Shown here in pieces: positions 33,049 through 40,561 of a DNA stretch of 64,000 nucleotides. The notes beneath the pieces were generated by a model that did no database searches, was not told the origin of the DNA, and was given only the letters and a program-made list of their open reading frames with translations. How positions within the stretch are numbered: position 1 is the stretch's first letter; each line of letters begins with the position of its first letter. The stretch comes from Cyclobacteriaceae bacterium (GTDB lineage Bacteria; Bacteroidota; Bacteroidia; Cytophagales; Cyclobacteriaceae): the NCBI GenBank assembly GCA_019638255.1, contig JAHBUD010000001.1, positions 124,001 to 188,000 of the forward strand, in the 5' to 3' direction. Both the position numbers and the translations under genes were made by a program.

Positions 33049-34590
33049 ATGGCGAATCAAGAGGACAACCTGTTTAAGAATGTGATCGCCCATGCCAAGG
33101 AGTATGGGTTTATTTTTCCTTCCAGCGAAATTTATGACGGGCTCAGCGCGGTTTACGACTATGGCCAAAACGGAGCCGAGCTAAAGAATAATATCAAAGA
33201 ATATTGGTGGAAGTTTATGACCATGCTCCATGAAAACATTGTGGGCATTGATGCTGCCATTTTTATGCACCCTACCACCTGGAAGGCCTCCGGCCATGTG
33301 GATGCATTCAACGATCCGATGATTGATAACAAGGATTCCAAAAAACGTTACCGGGCTGATCAGCTGGTTGAGGGATATATTGAAAAACTTGAGGAGAAAA
33401 TCGAAAAAGAGGTTGAAAAAGCTGCTAAACGGTTCGATAACTTTGATCGCACCATGTTTGTAAGCACCAATGCCCGCGTGCTTGAATACCAAAGGAAGAT
33501 TGATGACATCAACGAAAAGCTGAAAGAAGCTATGGGCTCCGGAAACATGGAGGCCATGAAACAACTCATTATTGACCTGGAGATTGCCGACCCCATATCG
33601 GGTTCACGCAACTGGACAGACGTGCGCCAGTTCAACCTGATGTTCTCCACCGAAATGGGTTCAGTTGCCGATGATGCCAATAAAATTTACCTGCGGCCTG
33701 AAACTGCACAAGGCATTTTCGTCAACTTTTTAAATGTGCAGAAAACAGGGCGAATGAAAATACCTTTTGGTATTGCTCAAATTGGTAAAGCTTTTCGCAA
33801 TGAAATCGTTGCCCGGCAGTTCATCTTCCGCATGCGTGAATTTGAACAAATGGAGATGCAGTTTTTCGTGAAGCCAGGAGAAGAAATGCAGTGGTATGAA
33901 TCCTGGAAAGAAAAAAGGATGAAATGGCACAAGGCGCTTGGCCTTGGCGATGAAAACTATCGCTTCCACGATCACCTGAACCTGGCACACTATGCCAACG
34001 CTGCGTGCGACATTCAGTTTAATTTCCCAATGGGCTTCCGCGAACTGGAAGGCATTCACTCGCGCACCGACTTTGATTTGAAGAGTCACGAAAAGTACTC
34101 CGGCAAAAAACTTCAATACTTCGATCCGGAAGACAATCAAAATTATATTCCTTATGTCGTGGAAACATCCATCGGTCTCGACCGCATGTTTTTGGCTGTT
34201 CTTTCCTCCGCCTATAAGGAAGAAAAACTACCCGATGGAAGCGAACGCGTGGTGCTGCGCATACCCGCACCCCTGGCACCAAACAAAGTGGCCATTCTTC
34301 CGCTCACCAAAAAAGACGGGTTGCCTGAAAAGGCGATGGAAATAATGAATGAACTAAAATTCCATGTGCGTTGCTTCTACGAGGAAAAAGATGCCATCGG
34401 AAAACGTTACCGCAGGCAGGATGCCATCGGCACACCCTATTGCGTTACGGTTGACCATCAAACCTTACAAGACAATACCGTAACCATACGCCACCGCGAC
34501 ACGATGGAACAGGAACGGGTAGTCATTGCTTCACTCAAAGCAACCTTGATTGAGGCATGCTCCATCAACAACATCCTGAAGAAAATTTAG
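33049..34590 (+). CDS. glyS: Glycyl-tRNA synthetase (alpha2, class II)
   Basis: A 513-residue single-chain class II synthetase of the eukaryote-like/Bacteroidota homodimeric type, charging tRNA-Gly in the cytoplasm. Motif 2 region includes RPETAQGIFVNF and FRNEIVARQFIFRMREFEQMEM. The catalytic domain continues with PYVVETSIGLDRMFLAVL, and the C-terminal anticodon-binding domain starts around residue 410 with LAPNKVAILPLTKKDGL. An upstream TTG at 33040 would add three residues but overlaps the candidate promoter, so ATG 33049 (MANQED) is chosen. The MtfA-like gene begins three bases after its stop and is probably co-transcribed. Confidence 0.95.
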   Translation: MANQEDNLFKNVIAHAKEYGFIFPSSEIYDGLSAVYDYGQNGAELKNNIKEYWWKFMTMLHENIVGIDAAIFMHPTTWKASGHVDAFNDPMIDNKDSKKRYRADQLVEGYIEKLEEKIEKEVEKAAKRFDNFDRTMFVSTNARVLEYQRKIDDINEKLKEAMGSGNMEAMKQLIIDLEIADPISGSRNWTDVRQFNLMFSTEMGSVADDANKIYLRPETAQGIFVNFLNVQKTGRMKIPFGIAQIGKAFRNEIVARQFIFRMREFEQMEMQFFVKPGEEMQWYESWKEKRMKWHKALGLGDENYRFHDHLNLAHYANAACDIQFNFPMGFRELEGIHSRTDFDLKSHEKYSGKKLQYFDPEDNQNYIPYVVETSIGLDRMFLAVLSSAYKEEKLPDGSERVVLRIPAPLAPNKVAILPLTKKDGLPEKAMEIMNELKFHVRCFYEEKDAIGKRYRRQDAIGTPYCVTVDHQTLQDNTVTIRHRDTMEQERVVIASLKATLIEACSINNILKKI

Positions 34591-34593
34591 GTT

Positions 34594-35394
34594 ATGGCTT
34601 TGTTCATAGTGGCGGTCGTTTTTGTTATTACGGCAGCCATCTATCGCCACCAGCTTGAGGCAGCATACGAAGAAGCAGGCAGAAGAGCCGCACCCGTTCG
34701 CTCGGCTGTTTTACCATTCCCCCAACACTACCGCGAAATATTATTAAAGTACTTTCCCTATTATCAACGCTTAAGCCGCGAACATCAAAATAAGTTTGAG
34801 CATAAGCTGATGCACTTCATCTTGTCGAAGAAATTTATTCCGCGACAGTTTGATGCCGTTACGGATGAAATGAAGTTGATGATTGGTGCCTGTGCTGTAC
34901 AACTAACCTTTGGCTTACCGCAGGTGTACCTCAGGCATTTCAATAAAATACTGATTTACCCCACCGACTATTACTCATCCATTAGCAAGCGCTTTCATAA
35001 AGGAGAGGTAAACCCAGCATTTGGCGCCATTGTGCTGAGCTGGAAAAGTTTCGTGGATGGATACATTTACCCTACCGACTCCGTAAACCTTGGGCTTCAC
35101 GAAATGGCTCATGCCTTGCGCCTGGAAAACATCATTCACAACGATGAATACGACTTTTTTGATGATGACTTGGTTGAAAAGTTTGACTCCTATGCCTACC
35201 AGCTATGCCATCTGCCAACAAACGATGGCAACCCCTTTTTGCGGCCGTATGCCTGCGCCAATGAACATGAATTTTTTGCTGTATCCGTTGAGAATTTTTT
35301 TGAGCGGCCCGCTGAATTTAAGATGGCTTTACCCGGCCTTTATGAAATCCTTTCCAAACTTCTTCGGCAGGATCCTTTAATCCTAAATCCATAA
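34594..35394 (+). CDS. M90-family zinc peptidase (MtfA-like)
   Basis: The 266-residue protein has an N-terminal hydrophobic helix (about 2-15) that may anchor it. The peptidase domain contains PQHYREILLKYFPYYQRL, the zinc motif HEMAH (H169, E170, H173), and a later NEHEFFAVSVENFFERP containing further conserved acidic residues. This is the layout of E. coli MtfA, which binds the Mlc repressor and regulates glucose PTS. Bacteroidota lack that PTS control, so the target here is unknown. It follows glyS by three bases. Confidence 0.85.
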   Translation: MALFIVAVVFVITAAIYRHQLEAAYEEAGRRAAPVRSAVLPFPQHYREILLKYFPYYQRLSREHQNKFEHKLMHFILSKKFIPRQFDAVTDEMKLMIGACAVQLTFGLPQVYLRHFNKILIYPTDYYSSISKRFHKGEVNPAFGAIVLSWKSFVDGYIYPTDSVNLGLHEMAHALRLENIIHNDEYDFFDDDLVEKFDSYAYQLCHLPTNDGNPFLRPYACANEHEFFAVSVENFFERPAEFKMALPGLYEILSKLLRQDPLILNP

Positions 35395-35414
35395 CGAATT
35401 TCCATTCAAATCAT

Positions 35415-35422
35415 TAGTTTTG
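35415..35422 (+). promoter_or_regulatory. Candidate -7 element for the MMPL transporter
   Basis: TAGTTTTG fits TAnnTTTG and lies 34 bases before the ATG of the transporter gene in a 62-base gap. No upstream TTTG at 19 bases is evident. Confidence 0.35.
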
Positions 35423-35456
35423 AATCCTTGGCCAATCGGGCTATCCGGATTTAATT

Positions 35457-37874
35457 ATGTGGACATCACTAGCACATTTTATCATCAACTACAGGCTGCC
35501 ATTGTTTATCGCGATTGCATTAATCACGGTGTTTATGGGATACCACGGCCAAAAGGTGGAGATGAGCTACGACTTTCGTGGCACCGTACCGGCCAACGAT
35601 CCGGAACAAATTTTCTTCACTGAATTTAGAGAACAGTTTGGTGAAGACGGTGGCATTGTTGCCATCGGGTTGAAAGACAGCAGCATTTATCAGTACAAAA
35701 ATTTTGAAAAACTAAGGGAGCTCTGCATTTCCCTTAAACAAATCCCCGGTGTGAACGATGTGATTTCTCTCCCTCAAATTAAAATGATGGAGAAGGATAC
35801 CGCCCGCAAACAGTTTAAACTGGTGGATATTTTTCCGGGTAAAGTGCGAAGTCAGCGTGAGTTGGATAGTTTGCTCAAAGAAGCAGCAAAACAAAAGTTT
35901 TACCTGGGGCAAATCACCAATCAGCAAAATGGTGCTATAGCAATTCTGATATCCATCAACAAGGATTATCTCAACTCCTCCCAACGCATTGAAGTTACCA
36001 ATGAAATCATTAAACGCGGTGGACACTTTACCAATAGCACCAACATCCAGTTACACTATGCCGGCCTTCCTTTCGTGCGTTCGGTTATTGCCGCCCGGGT
36101 AAGTGCCGAGCTTAAAACCTTTCTGGGGCTATCCGTTTTAGTAACGGGCATTATCCTGTTGATCTTCTTTCGGTCGTTCAGGGCCATGATCTTCCCGCTG
36201 ATTGTAATCGGCATTGTGGTGGTGTGGGTCATTGGCTCCATTGTGCTGCTCGGTTTTAAAATAACATTGTTGAGCGGAATGATCCCGCCCATCATTGTGG
36301 TAATTGGCATACCCAACGCCATTTACCTGACTAACAAATACCACAGCGAATACAATTCGCACGGCAATAAAATGCTTGCTATCACCCGGGTTATCCGAAA
36401 AGTTGGCGTGGCTACCTTCTTAACTAACCTAACCACAGCCATCGGCTTCCTGGTATTGCTCACAGCCGACATTACTATTCTGCGTGAATTTGGTATTGTA
36501 GCCGGGCTAAATGTAATGGCCACTTTTGTGGTGAGCCTTATTTTAATTCCAGGTGTATTCTCCTGGATGCCCCCGCCTTCGCCCAAGCACCTGCGCCACC
36601 TGAATTTTAAACTCATCGATAAACTGCTTACCGGCATTGACCTTACCGTGCATCGCCACCGGGCAATGATTTATTCCGTTACGCTGGTATTCATTGCCTT
36701 TGCCTTTATCGGCATATACAAAATACATACGGTATCCTTCATGGTTGATGACCTTCCGGAAAACAGTACAGAAAAAAAAGACCTGAAGTTTTTTGAGGAG
36801 CACTTCAGCGGAGTTATGCCACTTGAAATTGTGGTGAACACCGGAAAGAGAAGAGGAGTGATTGAAGTAAAAAATCTTCAGAAGATTGATGAGTTTGAAC
36901 AGTTTCTTGATTCCCTGCGGAATATTTCAAAGCCAGTGTCTATCGTAAGCTTTGTTAAGGCAGCCAAACAGGCTTTTTACAACAACAACCCGGCACGCTA
37001 TACGCTGCCCGACAACCGTGAACGAAATTTCATTCTACCTTACTTGAAAGGTCAATCCGATGCCTCCGGACTTTTCAATGCTTTTGTTGATTCTACCCTG
37101 CAAACCATGCGCATTTCTTTGCAGGTAGCCGATATTGGCTCCGATAAAATGGATTCACTTATCAATCAGGTAATACAACCAAAAATAGACACCTTGTTTG
37201 GTGGCACCGATATCAGCGTAAAGATTACCGGTACAACTCCGTTATTCATCAAAGGAAATTCATTTCTCATTTCAAACCTGAAGGGGAGCTTGATGCTTGC
37301 CTTTGGGTTGATTGCCATCACTATGGGCTTTTTGTTTGCCAATGTCCGCATGATTGTCATCGCCTTAATTCCTAACGTTATTCCCATGATGATCACGGCT
37401 TCGTTAATGGGTTACTTTGGTGTGCCACTGAAGCCGAGCACCGTACTCATCTTCAGCATTGCCTTTGGTATCTCGGTTGATTATTCCATCCACTTCCTTG
37501 CCAAGTACCGCCAGGAACTTCACGCAAAAAAATTCTTTATTCCTATTGCCGTAAGCGCCACCATACTGGAAGTAGGGAAAAGTATGGTGTACACCTCCAT
37601 CGTGCTGCTGGCCGGGTTCATCATTTTTGCATTCTCTTCCTTTGGCGGAACCATTGCCTTGGGTATACTTACGTCCATCACGCTTTTCATTTCCATGTTT
37701 ACCAATCTTATCCTCCTCCCTTCGCTGATCATGACATTCGATCGTGCTAAGCATCAAAAAGAGGGTCGCATGCTGATTGAAGAGGTTGATCCGGGCTTTT
37801 ACTCGGAAACCGAAGATGAAGAAATTGACCTGAACAAAATCCGGATCAGCAACCGGCACCCGGCAGCGGAGTAG
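35457..37874 (+). CDS. RND/MMPL family exporter
   Basis: An 805-residue inner-membrane protein with two similar halves, each with one helix, a large extracytoplasmic loop, then five helices. The first helix is at about 9-27. The first helix block lies at about 220-385 and contains FLTNLTTAIGFLVLLTADI. The second loop spans about 430-625, and the last helix block contains SIAFGISVDYSIHFLAKYRQE. This is the MMPL/HAE3 type, typically moving lipids, hopanoids or hydrophobic compounds. No membrane-fusion or outer-membrane factor gene lies nearby. It ends three bases from the convergent vsr gene, the left edge of the restriction-modification island. Confidence 0.88.
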   Translation: MWTSLAHFIINYRLPLFIAIALITVFMGYHGQKVEMSYDFRGTVPANDPEQIFFTEFREQFGEDGGIVAIGLKDSSIYQYKNFEKLRELCISLKQIPGVNDVISLPQIKMMEKDTARKQFKLVDIFPGKVRSQRELDSLLKEAAKQKFYLGQITNQQNGAIAILISINKDYLNSSQRIEVTNEIIKRGGHFTNSTNIQLHYAGLPFVRSVIAARVSAELKTFLGLSVLVTGIILLIFFRSFRAMIFPLIVIGIVVVWVIGSIVLLGFKITLLSGMIPPIIVVIGIPNAIYLTNKYHSEYNSHGNKMLAITRVIRKVGVATFLTNLTTAIGFLVLLTADITILREFGIVAGLNVMATFVVSLILIPGVFSWMPPPSPKHLRHLNFKLIDKLLTGIDLTVHRHRAMIYSVTLVFIAFAFIGIYKIHTVSFMVDDLPENSTEKKDLKFFEEHFSGVMPLEIVVNTGKRRGVIEVKNLQKIDEFEQFLDSLRNISKPVSIVSFVKAAKQAFYNNNPARYTLPDNRERNFILPYLKGQSDASGLFNAFVDSTLQTMRISLQVADIGSDKMDSLINQVIQPKIDTLFGGTDISVKITGTTPLFIKGNSFLISNLKGSLMLAFGLIAITMGFLFANVRMIVIALIPNVIPMMITASLMGYFGVPLKPSTVLIFSIAFGISVDYSIHFLAKYRQELHAKKFFIPIAVSATILEVGKSMVYTSIVLLAGFIIFAFSSFGGTIALGILTSITLFISMFTNLILLPSLIMTFDRAKHQKEGRMLIEEVDPGFYSETEDEEIDLNKIRISNRHPAAE

Positions 37875-37877
37875 TTG

Positions 37878-38366
37878 CTATTTCTTTGTTTGATCATCAG
37901 CAAGAAAATCCAACACCTGTTTTAAACAAGCGCCTAATTCTCCCTTGACCTGAAAATCCCAAAATCGAAAGACTTTAAAACCCATGGACTCAAGTTGCTT
38001 GTTGGTCTGTTTATCGCGCTGAATATTCCTTTCAATTTTCGGTATCCAAAAGCCGGTATTCGATTTTAGTCTTTTCTTTTTTTGCTTCCAATCATGACCA
38101 TGCCAAAACGACCCATCAACAAACACGACAAACTTTAGCGCTTTGTTAGATATATCGGGCTTGCCTGGCAAAGACTTACAATGTATCCTGTAACGGACGC
38201 CAGCGTTCCACAGGGCCTTTCTGAAGATACGTTCTGGCTTAGTGTCCTTGCCCGAAATATTTGCCATCATTTTACTGCGCAGCTTGGTGGTGTAAAAGCC
38301 TTCGGCCTCTTCAAACCGCGGGACTTTGATCGGCAGCTCTATATAACTTTTGGGTTTTGGTTGCAT
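37878..38366 (-). CDS. vsr: Very short patch repair (Vsr) endonuclease
   Basis: The 162-residue strand-specific T:G mismatch nicking enzyme repairs deaminated 5-methylcytosine beside a C5 methyltransferase. Conserved features are TKPERIFRKALWNAG, the catalytic D71 in LPGKPDISN, and FVDGSFWHGHDW at 82-93. Only about 37 residues precede the conserved region, normal for Vsr. It is divergent from the methyltransferase gene with a 64-base shared promoter region. The restriction system predicts that it acts at methylated GGNCC-like sites instead of Dcm sites, which is inference. The sequence is more A-rich than its flanks. Confidence 0.92.
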   Translation of the reverse strand: MQPKPKSYIELPIKVPRFEEAEGFYTTKLRSKMMANISGKDTKPERIFRKALWNAGVRYRIHCKSLPGKPDISNKALKFVVFVDGSFWHGHDWKQKKKRLKSNTGFWIPKIERNIQRDKQTNKQLESMGFKVFRFWDFQVKGELGACLKQVLDFLADDQTKK

Positions 38367-38383
38367 CCTGTTTCTGTTCTGAT

Positions 38384-38391
38384 CAACAATA
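38384..38391 (-). promoter_or_regulatory. Possible vsr -7 element
   Basis: On the minus strand this reads TATTGTTG, one mismatch to TAnnTTTG, 17 bases before the vsr ATG. It lies one base from the methyltransferase -7 candidate on the other strand, so the two divergent promoters would overlap. Confidence 0.25.
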
Positions 38392-38392
38392 C

Positions 38393-38400
38393 TATATTTG
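38393..38400 (+). promoter_or_regulatory. Methyltransferase -7 element
   Basis: TATATTTG fits TAnnTTTG perfectly. A TTTC at 38371-38374 sits 18 bases upstream, one base off TTTG. The leader to the methyltransferase ATG is about 30 bases and contains the repeated TAAGCT sites. Confidence 0.45.
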
Positions 38401-38410
38401 TAACCATGTG

Positions 38411-38426
38411 TAAGCTTTACTAAGCT
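38411..38426 (+). repeat. TAAGCT direct repeat and AGCTT-N4-AAGCT inverted repeat (possible operator)
   Basis: TAAGCT occurs at 38411-38416 and again at 38421-38426, one helical turn apart. The same bases also contain arms AGCTT (38413-38417) and AAGCT (38422-38426) around TACT. The site lies between the -7 box and the ATG of a methyltransferase with its own HTH domain, where a repressor would block expression. Function is inferred from position only. Confidence 0.4.
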
Positions 38427-38430
38427 GGTT

Positions 38431-39678
38431 ATGAAAGAGTACTATTCCTTATCCGAAGTTGCCGATATGTTGGGAAAAAGTAAAGAGACCCTCAGAAGGT
38501 GGGACAACAGCGGCAAACTCGCTGCAGTGCGCGAGCCTATGAGTAATTATCGTGTTTACAAAAGAGAACAACTAAAAATATTCGATGAACTAGGGTTTCT
38601 ATTCAACACACCAAAAGCAACCAACAACGAAGTTACTGCTGATCATGAATATACTGTTTTGGAATTATTCGCGGGCGCAGGAGGACTGGCCATTGGATTG
38701 GAAAATGCTGGCCTCAAGTGTGTCGCATTAAATGAGATTGATCATTGGGCAGCCGAAACCTTGAGACAAAACAGGCCGCAGTGGAATGTTATTGAAGACG
38801 ACATCCGAAACCTTAGTTTCAAGCATTTAAAGGGAAAAGTAGACGTTGTAACCGGAGGGTTTCCCTGCCAGGCATTTAGTTATGCTGGCAAAAAACTAGG
38901 CTTTAAAGATGCCCGGGGAACTTTGTTTTATGAATTCGCCAGGGTTGTCAACGAGGTTAAACCACTTTTATGTGTCGGGGAAAATGTGCGAGGCCTATTG
39001 AATCACGATCGGGGCAGGACACTCCAGGGAATGAAATCCATTCTGGATGAAATAGGTTACAAACCACTCGATGAGAAAATATTGAAAGCCATATTTTACA
39101 AAGTTCCCCAAAAAAGAGAACGCTTGATTCTAATTGGAATTAGAAAAGACATAGAGATCACTTTCAACTTCCCCAAACCCCATAACAAAATTTATAACCT
39201 CAAAGATGCATTAAAAGCTGGTGAGCTTTTCACAACAGATGTACCAAAATCGAATGGATCAGCTTATCCAAAACACAAAAAAGAAATTCTAGCTAAAGTA
39301 CCCCCAGGTGGTTATTGGCGGGATCTCCCGCTTAAACTTCAAAAAAAGTACATGCAAAAAAGTTTCTACCTGGGCGGAGGCAAAACAGGCATGGCCAGAA
39401 GAATGAGTTGGGACGAACCTAGTTTAACATTAACATGCAGTCCTGCGCAAAAACAAACTGAACGCTGCCATCCTGATGAAACGCGTCCATTTACCGTTCG
39501 GGAATACGCCAGAATCCAAACTTTCCCTGACAATTGGGCTTTTGCCGGCTCGGTTTCTCAACAATACAAGCAGATTGGAAATGCAGTGCCCGTAAACCTG
39601 GCCACTGAATTAGGTTACTCCATAGTCGATTTTTTAAACAACGTTTATAAACACGATGTACTTAAAAAGCGCCCATAA
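38431..39678 (+). CDS. DNA (cytosine-5)-methyltransferase with N-terminal MerR/excisionase-like HTH
   Basis: The protein has 415 residues. Residues 1-54 form a helix-turn-helix of the MerR/excisionase kind (YSLSEVADMLGKSKETLRRW). The C5 methyltransferase starts near residue 75: motif I LELFAGAGGLAIGL (F80-G84), motif IV GGFPCQAFS with catalytic C146, motif VI GENVRGLL, motif VIII KRERLILIGI, and motif X QIGNAVPVNLATELG. The target-recognition region is about 290-350. It protects host DNA from the nuclease gene that follows 64 bases downstream. N-terminal HTH extensions of methyltransferases such as M.SsoII repress their own promoters, so autoregulation is plausible. The A-rich base use suggests transfer. 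Confidence 0.94.
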   Translation: MKEYYSLSEVADMLGKSKETLRRWDNSGKLAAVREPMSNYRVYKREQLKIFDELGFLFNTPKATNNEVTADHEYTVLELFAGAGGLAIGLENAGLKCVALNEIDHWAAETLRQNRPQWNVIEDDIRNLSFKHLKGKVDVVTGGFPCQAFSYAGKKLGFKDARGTLFYEFARVVNEVKPLLCVGENVRGLLNHDRGRTLQGMKSILDEIGYKPLDEKILKAIFYKVPQKRERLILIGIRKDIEITFNFPKPHNKIYNLKDALKAGELFTTDVPKSNGSAYPKHKKEILAKVPPGGYWRDLPLKLQKKYMQKSFYLGGGKTGMARRMSWDEPSLTLTCSPAQKQTERCHPDETRPFTVREYARIQTFPDNWAFAGSVSQQYKQIGNAVPVNLATELGYSIVDFLNNVYKHDVLKKRP

Positions 39679-39731
39679 ACCTAGTCGTTTTAATAGGTCG
39701 CTTGGGTTAACCTTTCTTTCTTTGTACAAAG
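39679..39731 (+). promoter_or_regulatory. Inverted-repeat cluster upstream of the endonuclease gene
   Basis: Three inverted repeats lie in the 64-base gap. ACCTA at 39679-39683 pairs with TAGGT at 39694-39698. GGTTAACC at 39705-39712 is a perfect 8-base palindrome. CTTTGTACAAAG at 39720-39731 is a perfect 12-base palindrome ending 11 bases before the endonuclease ATG. They could be operators timing nuclease expression after methylation; this is inferred from position. Confidence 0.4.
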
Positions 39732-39742
39732 CGTAATTAAAA

Positions 39743-40450
39743 ATGCCGTTTCTCAGTTGGATTGATGATGCAAGCCTGAAAGATGCCGTTAGCCTTATCT
39801 TAAAAAAAGCTAAAGAGGCTAAAGAAAATGCTGAGGGTAATTTTGGCAAAAATGTTGTCGACCCGTTTTCTGCATTATTTGAAATAGCAGGTTTCTCACT
39901 CGATTTTGAAACATGGCATAAAAGTGAAACCACACGACAAGCCCAAAAAACGTTGCAAAACCATGTAGGTGACTTTCACCAGAATATACTTGGAGCAGTT
40001 AATGGCTGGGAAAACATGAAGAAGGGTCAGGTGATAGACCTTGTTTCGTCAGAGAAAAAAATTATTGCCGAGATCAAGAATAAGTACAACACAATATCAG
40101 GAGGTAAACTCTCTGACCTTTATTATTCTTTGAACAATCTCGTCATGCCCAAGTCAAGCATCTATAAAAACTTCACAGCTTACTATGTTGCTATAATACC
40201 AAAAAGTCCTGATCGGTACGATAAGCCCTTTACCCCATCTAACAAAGACAAGGGGGAAAAATGTGCAGCAAATGAAAATATTAGGGAAATAGACGGAGCA
40301 AGTTTTTACACATTGGTTACCGGAGATCCAAACGGACTGGAGAATCTTTTTGACGTGCTTCCCGATGTCATCAAAATATGCTCCGATAACAAATACATCA
40401 TTAAAGATAAACGTAAGCTAAAAGCCTTTTTCAGTACCGCTTTCGGATAG
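39743..40450 (+). CDS. Eco47II-family type II restriction endonuclease (predicted GGNCC)
   Basis: The 235-residue protein matches the Eco47II/Sau96I-like endonuclease family: NVVDPFSALFEIAGFSLDFE near the N terminus, NHVGDFHQNILGAVNGWE, and the nuclease core VIDLVSSEKKIIAEIKNKYN. In the core, D99, E110 and K112 form a PD-(D/E)xK-like set. Eco47II recognises GGNCC, so the same target is predicted here, although specificity can drift within a family. It lies 64 bases downstream of the methyltransferase on the same strand and is AT-rich like it. The end of the gene is 111 bases from ileS, the right edge of the island. Confidence 0.88.
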   Translation: MPFLSWIDDASLKDAVSLILKKAKEAKENAEGNFGKNVVDPFSALFEIAGFSLDFETWHKSETTRQAQKTLQNHVGDFHQNILGAVNGWENMKKGQVIDLVSSEKKIIAEIKNKYNTISGGKLSDLYYSLNNLVMPKSSIYKNFTAYYVAIIPKSPDRYDKPFTPSNKDKGEKCAANENIREIDGASFYTLVTGDPNGLENLFDVLPDVIKICSDNKYIIKDKRKLKAFFSTAFG

Positions 40451-40561
40451 TTCTTTTTCGCGAGAAAGTCACCGATCACGATTATCCGTAATTCGCATTT
40501 CGTACCTATCTTTACGCCCTTATTTAATTGAAAATCAACGTCTACAGGCTGTTTTTAAGTG

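Noticed and set aside
35712-36026. Open frames on the opposite strand of the MMPL gene (several, up to 151 codons)
   Set aside because: Composition and position show them to be shadows of the long membrane-protein gene; no protein-family features.
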